A stretch of DNA of 64,000 nt from positions 346,548 through 410,547 of the forward strand of contig CAJNDS010002381.1 in assembly GCA_905221605.1 (NCBI GenBank). Reading direction: 5' to 3'. The number at the start of each line of letters is the position of its first letter. Position 1 is the stretch's first letter. Below the pieces are notes generated by a model that worked only from the letters and a program-made list of their open reading frames with translations, was not told the origin of the DNA and did no database searches. The DNA comes from Symbiodinium natans. Taxonomy: Eukaryota > Sar > Dinophyceae > Suessiales > Symbiodiniaceae. Made by a program: the position numbers and the translations under genes. Below, one piece after another: positions 11,901-24,839 of the stretch.

Positions 11901-12770
11901 GCGAGCTGCACCCGGGGACATTACTCTTCTGCACCGTTTTTTTCTTAAAGACGCCTGGAGTTTCTCGATCGCCAAAGCAACAATCGCCGTGCCTTCCACG
12001 CTTTGGTACCCACTCGGCTATCATTTCCAAACAGGAGCGTGAGAAAAAAATCAATATAATGTGCACGTACATGTGCACTCACGCAGATCTCTCAACACAC
12101 TGCGCAACAATCGCGTCACTGAGGCTGTACTACAGGCTTCTGCCAATGGCCTTCTGGCATGGAGCGAACGACACAACGAATGGCTTCGAACTCCACACTT
12201 TGGGCCTGCCAAGCCAGGATGCAAAGGGCAGCAGGGCAGAAGGCACGTAAAGGCTCTGCGGATCTCCTTTGGCGGCTTAGGCATTTAGGTAGCTTGAGCC
12301 TTCGTGTTGTTGAGAATGTTTGTCAACGGCCTCGGCATGGCGATGCGCTATTGCGGCCGGTTGGTGTGCCTGCTCACACTTGGGCACAGCAAGTGCGCAC
12401 TCCGTCACTCAGGCATGGGCTCCACCAATTTGGCTGGAAGGCGAGGCTCCAAGGGTGAAAGCAGCTGGAACACCTTGGATTCTCGACTCAATTCGTGCTC
12501 GTGCTACACGTCTGCATCGAATCTGCCACGGAGTCGGCACGCCTTCAACAGCTTGATTGAAAGCCAGTTGTTGGTCGTGTTGACCTGGCAGGGATTGGCA
12601 TGGGCATGCTGTCTTCGCATGTCGGGCACTTGGAAACTTTCCATGGACAGGCCAGGCCAACCAACACATGGTACAGCTGCGGAACCAGGGACAAGTAGTT
12701 CCTGACGGTGCATTCCGGACCCTGGATGCAAACCAATCCGCCGAGGCCTCGGGCCGAAGGTGTATAGGTT
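8951..12770. other. No supported gene
   Basis: Frames of up to 179 residues occur (for example 9554-10093 plus), but none carries a motif or a clear compositional signal. A short telomere-like CTAAACCCTAAACCC occurs near 9198-9213. Intron-rich dinoflagellate exons could be hidden here and I cannot exclude them. Confidence 0.5.
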
Positions 12771-12775
12771 GTCAG

Positions 12776-13258
12776 AACAGGCACCCCCCTCCTAATCCTC
12801 CCCGCAAAGCCATATGTCGGACCCCTTTTTTTACCTGGAAAGGGTACCGGGTACCCCCAGTGGGCGACCACAATCTGAAAGCGGACGGTTCGCCAGGACC
12901 AGGGGCAGTTGAAGCCCCGCCTAGCCCCCCCTCCCCACCCCCCTCCTCCCTGCCCGCTTGAGGGGCCTGGCTCAACTTTACGATCAATCCAAGCCGAACC
13001 GTCTCAACCTTCAACCTTGAACCTTGAACCCTAACCCAAAAAAACCTAAACCCCAAACGGTGAACCTTGAGCCCTAAACCCTCAACCCTAAACTAACCCT
13101 CAACCCTAAACCCCAAACCATAAACCATAAACCCGGAACCCTAAACCCTAAACCCTAAACCCAACCCTTCTTGCTTGGGGTCCAGCGACTTGCGCGCTGC
13201 GGAATCACCATTCTCACGCGGATGCGCTGGGCCGGGCCGAGGCGGGTCGCGTAGCGCT
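12776..13258. repeat. Composite repeat with interstitial telomere-like DNA
   Basis: The opening block CAGGCACCCCCCTCCTAATCC and the closing block GGCCGAGGCGGGTCGCGTAGCG match the bounds of the 7.4-7.7 kb repeat. Inside, 12830-12950 matches 2210-2330. From about 13005 to 13170, degenerate CCCTAAA/ACCCTAAACC units run in tandem, with three near-perfect CCCTAAA copies at 13139-13160. This is the plant/dinoflagellate-type telomere repeat (TTTAGGG on the other strand) at an internal position. Confidence 0.75.
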
Positions 13259-13292
13259 AAAATTATGAATGGAGGAAAAAAGCTCACACCAT

Positions 13293-13574
13293 TCACACCC
13301 TCCTCGCATTCTTCCTCGCCAGCTCTAGGAAGGTGTTGACCGTCGCCGTGAGGACGCCCTGTAGCTTGAGACAGCACCCCATCCAAACTACTTGCACTCG
13401 GTAGCACCCAGAAGCCTGATCCTCATCACTCAGCCGCTCCTCACACTCTTTTACACAGCGAACCACCAACGACAAAGAATCGACTTCTGCGACGATGTCC
13501 TTCAACTTCGGAAAGCAGGTTCGTAGGGCTGGAGGATCCTGGTGGCCACAGAAGCAGATACGAAGCGAGGGCAT
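13293..13574 (-). other. Candidate exon, minus strand
   Basis: A 93-residue minus frame has balanced, protein-like composition in its middle and end (FPKLKDIVAEVDSLSLVVRC, then an amphipathic VLTATVNTFLELARKNA helix). It could be one exon of a spliced gene with 13989-14255 on the same strand. No family is recognised and no splice sites were proven. Confidence 0.2.
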
Positions 13575-13988
13575 GGTACAGCGGCACGGCAGGGGGAGCC
13601 TGGGGCTCTACAAAAAGGTGCTTCAAGTAGCGCTTAAGAGTGCTTTAAGAGAGCTTCGAAGGCTCGAGCACCATTGCCTTCAGGAATATCCTGTAGAGAC
13701 ACAGCACCGTCTTCCTCAGCTGCTTCAACCATGGAGAACCTTGAGACAAGGATGGTATATACGACGGAAAAGATCGATACCAAGCATCTTTCTGATATAC
13801 GCCCGCGAGGAGCTCAACCTGATCTTATGGCACTTCGGGCCTACCTGTATCTAGTTACGGAGCGGGGTCGTGACAAAGAAAGCAGGTCGGTGATGATGTC
13901 TTTCGAAATCTGACAGGCCCAATTTCGCTATTACGCTGCAACTTGGCAAGATGCGAGCAGATGCATGCCTCTGGGGAGCAAATGTTGC

Positions 13989-14255
13989 TCAAGCAGCTGA
14001 TTGCCATCCCAGTCTGGTACTCGCTTTGAGAGCCAAAGTCCTCACAAGTGCTGGATCAAACGCACATGTGAAAGGAGGCTGCCCAGCCTTCTTGAAGAGA
14101 TTGATGGTCAAAAGCCCCACGTCTGTCTGTTCAGTGAAGGCGATGCTGGAGGCAAGGTACCTTAAGGTGACATTAAAGCTCCGGCGACAGCGCATTTCAG
14201 CGCATGACACAATACCGGAGGAGCTGGGGCCTGGACCCTGGTCGTTTAGTTGCAA
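13989..14255 (-). other. Candidate exon, minus strand
   Basis: The 88-residue minus frame carries a protein-like run (ASSIAFTEQTDVGLLTINLF, then KKAGQPPFTCAFDPALVRTL) that reads better than its surroundings. It lies upstream, in the transcriptional sense, of the candidate exon at 13293-13574. Function is unknown. Confidence 0.2.
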
Positions 14256-14559
14256 AACGGTTTGTGCTCATGACCTATCGCTTCCAATGGCTTCCGACAC
14301 CAAGACCAGGAACGTCCAGCCTCCACGACGGCAAAGGTGGCCCATCCCATATCGTAGCCCAGCATGTTGAGGTAGGCAAGCTGAACCAAGCTTCAACTTG
14401 CCCGCTCACGACAATGGTTGAATCTCTGCTTGAACTTGCGTCTTGGACAATTAATGAGTTGCCTTCAGAACAGCCATGGACTTTGTCGCCATGTTCTTGG
14501 AGGTAACCTGGCCAACTTTGCCAGCAACGGATGAAAGTAATGATGTAATGACTTCCGGT

Positions 14560-15136
14560 CACAGAAATGAAATGTGAGACTGCTCCACTCTCAGAACTTC
14601 AATCCTTCCTGATTCTCAATTTATCTCAAACTTCCCTTTCTGGGGACCAGATCCACTCCCCGTCCAAGCGCGAACGCACAGATCAGCCCTTGAGAGCTGC
14701 GAACTCCAACCCAACCCACGCACTGCAACGCACAGCCGCAAGCAGGTCAGCGCAGAATGGTCTGAAGTGAAGAAGAGCAGGACAAAAGGCTTTGAGGCCC
14801 AGGCCACTCATGGCATATAGCGTGGTAGGAGATAAGATGGAGGTCATCAGGCAAGTTCGAGAAGGGTCACTCAAAAATCTGAAAACTTGAGTGGCCCGCC
14901 CCAGTCCCTCCTCAAAGCGACGTTGGGCAGGCCTCATTCTTAATCTCAGCGATGCAAGAGTTGATGTACTCCTGCCGCGTCTACAACCAAGAAGTCGAAA
15001 AAAAGGGTACAAAACGAGTCCATTGGCAAAAACACATCAAGCACGCCAGCCCAGCTGACTCTTTGCCACGGTGGGCACGGATGCCCTTGACCATGGCCGT
15101 CAGAGACTTCTCGAAGACCTTCGGTACCAACAAACA

Positions 15137-15179
<43 letters not shown>

Positions 15180-18100
15180 ACACGTCTCAGAGCGACAGAA
15201 AATGGAGTCTGCGGAAATGAGCCGTTCGCCATGGCTCCGTGAGGAAAGAACGGAAGCCCCGGGCAAAGTCCGGGGATCCGCCCCTGCTTGGATGACCGAC
15301 TCAAATGACAAACGTGAAACCAACGTGAAACAAATGTGAAACAAACGTGAAACAAGTTGCCACACTGCCACCTCGCAGCTCTTCTCAAGCCATGTCGAGC
15401 ACCAGCGCAACTGGTTTGCTAGATTCTGCCGAGTCCTGTGCTTCTGCCCATCTCATGCCTCTTGGCTCGTTTTGCAATTTGGCCTCGTGCAAGACTTTTA
15501 GGCTTCCAGTACCAGGCCAAGAAATGCTCCATGCGATTCCATTCGATCATGCCTTCAATGCCAGCTAGGGCCAGGATGCAAGCACAGCTTGGCATGCCAT
15601 ATCATGCCATGCATTTCATTCTCTTGCCGTTGTCTTCCTTCCACAACCAAGGAAGAAGCAACTACAGTGAACAGCAAACAATGTAACAACCATTTCGACA
15701 CTTTGGCCATGGAGCTGATGTCGGCTAGCTGAGTGAGACACTTTTTCGCACTTTCAGGGTTTGCTGGCACAAGTGGCTGTGACAGAACATGAGCAAGTAT
15801 GCCTAATGTGTTGCAACTGCGCATGCTCAAGGTGTAGGTGTTGCAGACAGACGACCTGCCAAACCCTTAGCTCAGAGTGTGCTGACTTCGAGGACCTGCG
15901 TCAAGGAACCATCGCGCGGATGACGCTGCTTCTCAAAATCAGAAGCTGCGTATGTCCCCTCGATCTGACCCAGGAAAGAAGGCTTGTCTCTCCCCAGGTA
16001 TGAAGGAGACACGGCCTCCTCTTCTGCTGATAGTGTCCTGAAGTAAAGTTCTCGGCTCCCTACAGTTTGGGCCGTGTCCTCACAAGGGGAAGCAACAGCC
16101 ATCTGAGGCCGTGGCTCTGGCTGGCGTGATGGGACTTGCGCCTGAAGTTTGCTGGGCGTCGTGGCCGGCTCCGTCGGCTCCTGAAGTTGAAAACTGATGC
16201 ATACGGATGCAATTGCAAGCATACCGCAAGATGCGAACAGCTGCGAAGACATCGAGATAAGGCTTCCGATCAAGATCGTTCCTCCCACTTTATGGGTCGA
16301 TCGAGCTGCCAGGTGCCACGGCGTGTGAAACCCTGACAGCGTGCGACTCGTAGCACTCTTTAGCACTCTCTGAGTCAGATGCTCTTCAGATTCTACATAA
16401 GCAATGTCATCTGCCTTGGCGTTGGTGTACGTCCCGATGCCATGTCGTTTGCCAGCTACCTTATGTGCGCATCACTTGCATCTGAAGATCTGTTGACGAA
16501 AGCCGGAAAACATTTATGGGATTGTCTGCTAGTGCTACCTCGCTCTGCCTTTCGCAGGCCTTGCATTGCAAACTCCATCGTTGCAGAGGTTTGTCGACGT
16601 GATCTGCAAGTTCCACTTACAGGACGCCGCGACATGCGGACTCCATGGCAAGACCGTCGAAGTATCCGAGCACTACCATGCATCATACTGTATCGTTTCG
16701 AACTTGTCTCTCCCTGGATTTCGATGCCTACCTGGCAGACGTTAGGGCCACATGCACCAAACCCTTGGCGTGAGCATCGGCAAAGCACACGAAGAGCAGA
16801 AATACATTTGAGCTTTGCTTGCCATTGAAAGCACAGGCTCGGGCCCACTGTCCTTCGTATCTTCGTCCATCCTACCACGAAACCCGCGCCAAGCGTCACA
16901 ACTTCCGGCTCCATGTCCAACATGCTGGCAACACAATAAACAAGCATTGCATTGGACCTGCCATGAGAAGGTGCCCTCCCCATGTTTTCTGTCCTGAACA
17001 TCGGGTTAGAATTAGATCATGTGGACATTCCAGGCGACATCCGAATTACCTCGGAGTACTGTCCGATGTACCGTCGTCCATCGGGCCAGTGCATGACCTC
17101 ATCCCGGGTTTCGAAATACTAGCTGAAACTCAACAGCAAGATCACCAAAGGAGAAGCCTTTCAGACAGCGTGCATGTCAACCTTGGGTCAGTGTGCACGA
17201 ATAAGTGCGGGCGAACTTCGCCCAATCCAAAAAATCCAAACACACCTGAGAGCTCCTGGGAGCACCTGGGAAGCCACATCCTGTTGACTCGAGGAGACTG
17301 AGTTGAGACTGAGTGGAGACTAATAAGACTTCGGAGACATGAGAGAAACACGAGCCACAGCTGATACAGCTCCGGACCAATCTAAGCCGACAACCTGAAC
17401 TGGAACCGAAACGAAAACCAATGAGGGTCAACCAAAGTGGAGCCCAGACAGTAAGCACTCGTATATCAGCATGCAGTTTCTATTATTTCCAGAGTTCTGT
17501 CTAGGTGTGCTGCGGCCGCACCATGGAACTGTCCTTGCTGGAACCTCGAGCATACCAGGAACGCTCATCACGGAGTCTCCACAAAGGCCATCAAACACGA
17601 TGGATCAGTGATCAGCACGTCTGTAAAGCAAGAGCAGGCTGGTAAGCTCGCCGCCCCCCCTCGTAGCGTCTTCCATCATCCCACAGAAGGATGCCAATCC
17701 TGCCACGGTTGAAGCAACTCTTGGGAATCCTAAGATGTCACAGTGTTCATTGACACCGCAAATGTGTGTCAAACGCTTGCATTCCTCTATGGGAATCCTT
17801 GGATGCTCAGCTCTTGATCGGTGTTTCATCGGGCAAAGCTTGGTGAATTTCGGGCTTCGGGTTGGGAAGTGTCGCTCGAGTGTCGCTCGCGCACCCTTCC
17901 CCATCACCCGCGAGCGGAATACATGGCGGAAGGCCCGTGCTTCAGATCGTTTTGAAACTCGCCCTGGCATTGAGCGAAATAGAACCATTCGTTGTTCGGC
18001 ATGCAGTGGCAGCTGCCTCGTACACGTAGTTGGGCATTCTCAAGCGCCCTCGACCATGCCTTCAGCGAAGACGTATGCGGATACGTATATCGCACTTATC

Positions 18101-21100
18101 ATTTATCTACCCGTCTCCTTTTTTCTCTGCAAACTTGCTCATTTATCTGCGAGCATCGGTAGGACTAGTCACCGTGGTCGATGTTCTGCGTCGGGTCAAG
18201 CGGCTGAAACGCATCATCTGTTGCAATCTCTGTGTCCTCCTTGCCTTCACTGTCGTCATCGTGCACTAGCTGCAATCGCGCGCGCGCCAGCTTTCTCTAC
18301 AAGCTGCAAGACTTTTGAAGATGCGACTGCTTTCTGAATGCGGGCTTATGTTCAGAAGTTCATCCTGCGCAAAGGCATCGACGTTCTCCGAGCTGTGTGG
18401 AAGTCTACAAAGTGACCCTTGCTGATCTAACCGATGGCTTAAAGGAAGAACGCAATGAAGAACAAAAGGAACGCAAAAACACCATTCCAAAAGCTAAGAT
18501 ACCCAAAACTCAAGCCTCTCTTGGGGAGCTGGCTTCATGGTTCCAAGGTAAGTCCCTTCGTAGTGCATGTCCCCGTCGCGTCTGCCCTGACACTGCCAAG
18601 AAAGATCATCACGAAACAAGCATCACAAGCATCATGTTCACCCAGAAAAGTTCACCCAGTGTTCACCATGCAGGGCATTGCAGAGCACCATGCAGGGCCA
18701 CCTCATCCAGGCCTGGAGCTTTGAACTCCTTTCGGGGTGTGGGTCCTCACGACGATCGGCCAGTGCAATTCGCGGTGCGGTGCACATGAAAAACCATTGA
18801 GAGAGAAAATCATGAGAAGCCTTTCACCAATGAAATCAATCGTCCTGGAGTTCGAAATTCACCACCGACCTGCTCCCGAGGTGTAGCCATAGTGGAAACC
18901 TGCCAGCAAGCCCTTCAGCAATCAACAGTTTGTGTCGGGCATCCTGGTGGCATCTCACGACCACTGCCTCATCGAAACGGGGCGACTCCTTGGGCAAAGC
19001 TCCCTTGCTCTTGTCATACACCTTAACAACACGGACTTGCAGATTGATACACAGGACAGCGAGCAACATCTGTTCAAGAGCCCACCTGAAACCAGTTTGG
19101 CACCGGAGGAACGCTAGTGGGATCCTACCAAACTCACAAATGACTGAGCTACATTGTCTTTAGACTGTAGACTTTGTCACGCACACTTGTGCAAGAAGTG
19201 TGCCATAACAACACGCCTTGCCAGACCAGCTGGATCTGGAGCTAGACGAGTTGTGGCCTTGCCTGCAAACTAGCCACGCTTTGAGTCGCATCTGCAACAC
19301 CAAGACTCATGAAAATTGATGCTGCACTCCGACTTCCACTACAAATTCTAATCACAACCAGTAAGTTCGGCTCTGAAAAAAAATCTGCTGGTTACCATTG
19401 ACCTGACAGGACGCGTAGAGCAAGCTGGTTCAACACGCCAGTGTCACAGTACCGTAAGGCTTTCACTTCTTCAGGAGCTTAGAACACCACTGGAAGCTCT
19501 ATGTTTGAATCTGCTGGCTCCGCTGAGTCCTCAAACAGTCAACATGACACGACATGCACATGCATGACTTTGTCAAAGATGCCGACGTCACAGCACAACC
19601 GAATTCCGATGGCCTGCCCATTCGCTCCAACCCGCTCGATGGATACCTGGAACCATGAACAATAATACCCCAAACAAGGTTGCATAGTTGTTCACCATTT
19701 TGGCGTTGTTGGCTGCACACTCCATGACCAACATACATCAAATGCACTCAATAGTGCTCATTAACTTAGAGGGCCACGACAGTGAAACCACTTTCCTTCT
19801 GTCCACGCTGACCTGTGAAGTAGCATTGGCGGTCCCTGGACAGAGAAGCGGCACCAACTTGACCTGAAACATTGATGGAACCCCAGATGCAGAATACAAC
19901 TCATGACAACCAACGTAATGACAGTAATGATCATTGATGGTTTGGCTGATTTGTCCCCAAGCCCATGGCCAATGGCTGTTCCGCATCATCCGTGCGGGCC
20001 CAATCACGCATGCACGTGCTGCCTCATTTCCAAACTGGTGGTCATGCAAGCACGCACACAGCTGTGTGACAAACAATTTTGACTATTTTCGGCTGGCTGT
20101 TCACAATGCTTGTGCACAATCATGAACACACACATATGCAAGTTCTCAATTGCATCCAAGGAACCTATATTTCCCATGCTGGCACTCTGACACGCCGCCG
20201 CATTTAGAGTATGTGAATAGCAAAGTATCTGTGTCGTGTCAAAGCATGCAATCGGCATGACAACAACCTTATACTTGAAGTGAAAGCACCCGCATCCCGT
20301 GCACCCGAGCAACCGAGTAATATGCCATCATCAGAAAAAAACATGAGCATGCACCGTGCAACCACACGCCGCTAAGGTTGTTGGCAATGACAAAAGCTTG
20401 GTCACTATTGCAACGTGAGGGAGCCACTCTGCTGGGTGCTTTTCTTGCGGCAAACAAGTCGATGCAAAAACGAATGCAAACACGGCTGACATGAGAAGCT
20501 GACACGAACACAAAGCAAACATGAAACTTTGTCTTCAGCACGGAATTGGGCGTGATGCAACTGAATCGGAAGCGCCAATGAGCCAGCAACATCAAAACCA
20601 AAAGCATTGGAATCGAAGCCCCTTCCTTCTCGCATACCCGGCATAATCACATCATCCCAAGGTCCTTGGGATTGTTGTTCAGGGCAATGTGCTTTCTGCG
20701 CCTCGCTACCCTTATCATTCGTGCGGGGTGGGGAAGCCACGTGTGGCTGTTTCGCCTGGGTTCTAGGTTAAGTTTCAACCAGTGTTGTAGTGCTCCCGGA
20801 GCGCTTTCGGAATTTTGGCAAGGGCCGTCAAGTGTTGTAAAATGAAAGCATGTTCTTTTGCACCAATTAGGGTTAGGGACCTTGGCTTTCGCTGATGGCA
20901 CATGGAAAGGATGTTTGAATCCGTTGGGCATGTGCGTTGCAAGACTGTTTCCAATTCAACGTCCAAGAAAAAAATGCTGCGGCGACATGCGGCGACGAAC
21001 TTCTCAAAGGGGAGCTCTTGCGACGATCGGGGGCTTTTCTGGACAAACTTGCATTACGGACTACAAGAGCCATGTGAGGATCATCGGCGATCCATATGGG

Positions 21101-22040
21101 CTTTTTTGGAACTATCATGGGTTGCCCCGGTGGATCAGGGACAATCAAGGTTGATTAGCCCTATTCGGGACTACTCTGAACGCGCAATACCTGCCGTTTG
21201 CTGGTTGGAGTACTAAACTTTCACTCGTGCGAAAGAAAGCGTGCAAGATCTTTCCACGTCGAGTCCAGACGGAATCGTATCTCTTGACATTGGCAAAACG
21301 TTTCAATCGAAACCAAATTTCACATGGGAAACCCAGGAATCCACGATTGTGTGCACCTGTCTAATGGAGGACTGAACCCTCACTTGTGGGAAAAAAATGC
21401 GTCGTACTTTCACCTCGCCCTAGTAACAAGATGCAGCGGACGATCGACGGAAGTGTGATGCTTAGAAAATTTAACGGCTAACTACCAACCTGCTTTCAAC
21501 ACACTCTTGACGCTCGGCAGACTTTGTCACGCTCTGCACACTGAGCTACCTTTAACCTAAACATATCATGTGAAATGTGTCGTGTTCAGGCTTGCAGGGG
21601 AAAAATTGTTACACCCTCAACGAACTTCGGTGGTGCCTTTCAACCACGAACTCTTTTTCTTTTTGTTTCTTTCATCTTCTCGTTCTCCTGCTAAACTTTT
21701 AACCATCTTGTTATCGATCTCGACTTTGTCGATCACGATCGTGATTGTACTGACATTTCATGCGGTCTTGGAACGATGGCTTTTCTTTCATCCATGGATA
21801 GCGGTAATCATTGATGTTCACTCAGGGTGGTACTGGCCTACTCTTCTCACAAGTCTGGCTACTTCCATCCTTCACTTTTCTCGCATTTTGAACACATAAA
21901 GTGTGAAACGAAACTGTGCGAAAGCTAAATCTGGCAGCTCTCACTGTTGCGTTGTTGGGCATGTTTCATCTCTCACGACTTTCAAACACTTTCAGCTTTG
22001 AACTTTCAAGCACCTTTCAGCAATAAGGTCTTTGGGTCCT
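14560..22040. other. No supported gene
   Basis: Apart from a CA microsatellite at 15141-15176, nothing can be supported. A 164-residue minus frame at 15872-16366 contains TPWHLAARS, reminiscent of the TPLHLAA core of an ankyrin repeat, but only that one fragment is visible and the rest of a repeat is missing. Frames at 16456-17001 and 17605-17988 (minus) show no motif. Confidence 0.5.
15141..15176. repeat. (CA)18 microsatellite
   Basis: Eighteen uninterrupted CA dinucleotides, followed by GAGA. Confidence 0.97.
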
Positions 22041-22059
22041 CGACCTTCTCCGCTTCCTT

Positions 22060-22360
22060 TTCCTTTTCATGTGTTCGTTGAACTCTTCAATCACTTGCTT
22101 GTTCTTTTTCCTTCTTTCAATCGCTCGCTTCTCCGAATCTTCCTTGATCTTGTTCTCCTTTTTCTCCTTCTCCTTCTGCTTTTTCTTTTCTCGATCTAGC
22201 TTCTCCTTCTTTCTCTTCCTTCCTCTGTTCCTTCTCTTTCTTCCGCTTGATCTTCTCCTTTGCCTCTTTCATCAGGCTTGTCTCGGAAACCTTCTTTCGG
22301 TTCTTCCTTTGTCTCCTTCTTTTCATCTTCTTCCGGCGGCGTCTTTGGAACACGCTGGCC
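22060..22360 (-). other. Lys/Glu/Arg-rich coding-like tract, frameshifted or multi-exon
   Basis: Read on the minus strand, the pyrimidine-rich plus strand encodes highly charged sequence in all three frames in succession. One frame gives VPKTPPEEDEKKETKEEPKE, another a K/E-rich coiled-coil-like run ending in VIEEFNEHMKRKRKRRRSR and a stop near 22035-22040. Such charged tracts are common in nuclear and RNA-binding proteins. Purine-rich simple sequence also produces them, so this is only a possible exon or decayed gene. Confidence 0.25.
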
Positions 22361-22636
22361 TTCCTGCAACGTTTTCTTTCGCTGCTATTCTTCCTCAGCC
22401 TCCAGCTGTTTCCTTTCTGTAAAAACGAACGGTCTTTTCCACATATGTTTGGGCCTGAATGTCACAGCATCCAACTCATGCAATGCACTCCTGGCACATG
22501 AAAGACGTGTGAAAGCACCAGAAAATCTGTACACAAGATATGCTAGGGGGGAACGTAAAAGTTCATCACCCCGCCTGAGATTGCAGTGCTCGAACTGCAC
22601 ATCTCACATGATTTTTTGTCTGCTATTCTGTACGCT

Positions 22637-23150
22637 TCAGCATGTCCTTGCAATCAGCATACTCAGCTTCTTTGGGGGATTGGCGGCGCTCTTCAGGGCT
22701 CCACAATTTCTGCGGTGAAAACACTCGCCGTGACGTGTTACATAGAGCTCTTGGGGTATCACGACTTTCACATTGGCATCAGAACGAACTCGCATCGGCT
22801 CCCAACTCACTGGCTCAGTGCTCGTCGATTGCAATTCATGTTCCAGTTGAAGCATGTAGCGACGCATTGTCCATACCACCCCAAGAAGAAAAAAACACAT
22901 GCACTGTTCCATGGTACACTCCGGCATCAATCCACACAGCGTCCACACAGGAAGATGAAACCCATGATCATCTTTGTTGCAAAATCTTGCGAACTCATCT
23001 CCAGAAGTCTGTTCATGTCGAAACCATGAAGATCCCTAGCCCAGCTCAAGGCTCGGTAAATGCACAAAACGCAGCACAGCAAGACGGTAGTCCGGGTCAT
23101 GGTACGGGATCGCCACCTCTGCTGCATCTGTCACTGTAGGCCAGGCAAAC
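22637..23150 (-). other. Candidate exons with a Cys/His motif, minus strand
   Basis: Two frames read well. Near 23050-23145 one gives TDAAEVAIPYHDPDYRLAVL. At 22637-22948 another ends with VIPQELYVTRHGECFHRRNC and GALKSA. The C-x-H-x3-C arrangement after a Tyr-Val-Thr strand looks like a small metal- or fold-stabilising motif. An intron or frameshift is needed to join the two. Neighbouring minus-strand candidates at 23456-23773 and 24039-24389 may belong to the same transcription unit. Confidence 0.3.
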
Positions 23151-23455
23151 TGGCTCTACTTCGATCCATGCTTGACATCAAGTACTTCGGCCATGTGTCG
23201 TATGTAGCTGCTCGAAGTTTCCACAAAAATTCAGATTCCAAATAGTGTGCTGTCTCTTCAAGAAGGAAAAGACATCTCCGTCTTGTAGGCAATCTCTACT
23301 GAGATCTTGACTCCAATGCGGGAATGTACGTCTGTTTGAGTCACGTCAAAGGAGCGAGCGTCAGGCCGTCATCAACAGGCAAGATCATCGGTCCCTCGGA
23401 GACACGTATGATTGCTGGATTCTCAACGCAAGACTCAGGGCATTGAACTTGTCAA

Positions 23456-23773
23456 TTAGAAACTGTACTCTTTGTCCAGACAGCAGTCTTTGGGCAAGTC
23501 GGTGATGATAGACTCTTGCTGCGGTACCTCTAAACAGGCGTCCTTGACGCCTACTGCACATTGCTCTGACATCGTCTCCGCCACAAAAGGAAAAGAATCG
23601 GAATGAGTTTCACCATGTTCGTTGCGGCACTTGGTAAGAACAAACCTTGCTGCTCTTCTTACCATCGGCACTCTCTTGTCAGCCGAGAACGTCGCAGGTA
23701 CTGAAGCGCCCCCATTCCTCTTCTTTGACCTCCATGTTCTGACCATTTGGTCGAGAGGCTCTTCATCGATCAA
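23456..23773 (-). other. Candidate exon, minus strand
   Basis: A 105-residue minus frame of balanced composition, starting near EPLDQMVRTWRSKKRNGGAS and containing FPFVAETMSEQCAVGVKDAC, ends at TAG near 23456. It has no recognised family. Its position between two other protein-like minus frames is the main argument. Confidence 0.22.
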
Positions 23774-24038
23774 ACATGTCCTCGGACGATGGGTGTAGCA
23801 GCGATCCTGTCAAGTTCGAAAGGGGAATCTCTGGGGCCCTCATCAAAAAGATCATTGGGCCCATCCTTGAGGTGCTGCCTCTCTGAGAGGGGTCGGGAAG
23901 AAAGCTCGACCAACTTTTCCCCACAACTGACTTGCCTCGAACATGAGCTTTGCCTTTGAGCTTGCCAGCCGTCCCGGGGATCGAGAAACCTGTTCGATTC
24001 TTGACCCACCCACCTGACTCTTGTTCGTGTTGCCTCAG

Positions 24039-24389
24039 TCAGACCACTATCTTTGTCAGCGCTGGTCCAACCTGTGCAAATTGTTTCTCAACACGGATGC
24101 ACCACCACGTGTGACAGCTCTTCAAAATGACAGCTTTCGTGAAATGGCTGCAAACCCTCATCTCATTTTTCTCAAAACACTCACAAGATGTGTCATCAGA
24201 AGGCAGAAAGTCGAGAAGAGAGCATTCGCCGTCCTTTGACGGCTTGAAAGATGCACAGATGAATGATAACGGACATTGGACATGCTCCGACACAGGAGAC
24301 TTGTGGAAGCGATTGTTCGCCCGAAGTTCGTCCCACAGTGTGAAAAAGAACGAGTCCGGGGCGAATCTCTGAATTTTTAAATCGAGAGT
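24039..24389 (-). other. Candidate exon, minus strand
   Basis: The minus frame is open for about 117 codons and reads FAPDSFFFTLWDELRANNRF early and LLDFLPSDDTSCECFEKNEM later. It is rich in Cys and aromatic residues. There is no in-frame ATG near its beginning, which fits an internal exon better than a complete gene. Function is unknown. Confidence 0.25.
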
Positions 24390-24839
24390 TCACATGTTTT
24401 CTTTGCTATCTGGCTCCAGCACGGTCCGGGTGCTTCTGCAGACCCATTAATCAACAGCCCACGGGTAAGTGCTCTTGTGCAGGAAACGTCTTGTTGCTGG
24501 AAACAATCCGGTCCAGAAATTTTTCTGTTCTTGGAAACATCTTGCTGCAGGAAACACTTGTTGAAAGCCCTAGACAGAAAAAAATTCAGTTCCAGAGCTG
24601 GAAAAGTCTTTTAAAAGAAAATACGTTGTTATCATGTTTTTATAAACCTTTGCTTGACGACGTCCAACAGGCAAAACACATGCACACTTGAAACAAAAAC
24701 AATTTCAAACAATCAACGGCACAGAAACAACCAAATATTTCAAATCACAAAAAGAAAAACTTAAAGCCATGAAAAACACAGCTCTGACGTGCTTTCAATG
24801 ACCTTTCATTGTGAGAAAGCATCTTGCCATAAGATTTTC

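Noticed and set aside
15241-15300. GC-rich palindrome CCCCGGGC...CGGGGATCCG as a structured RNA
   Set aside because: Short, no cloverleaf or other known fold, and no second copy in the window.
16250-16366. Ankyrin-like TPWHLAARS on the minus strand
   Set aside because: Only one partial repeat core, with the required following helix and turn missing.
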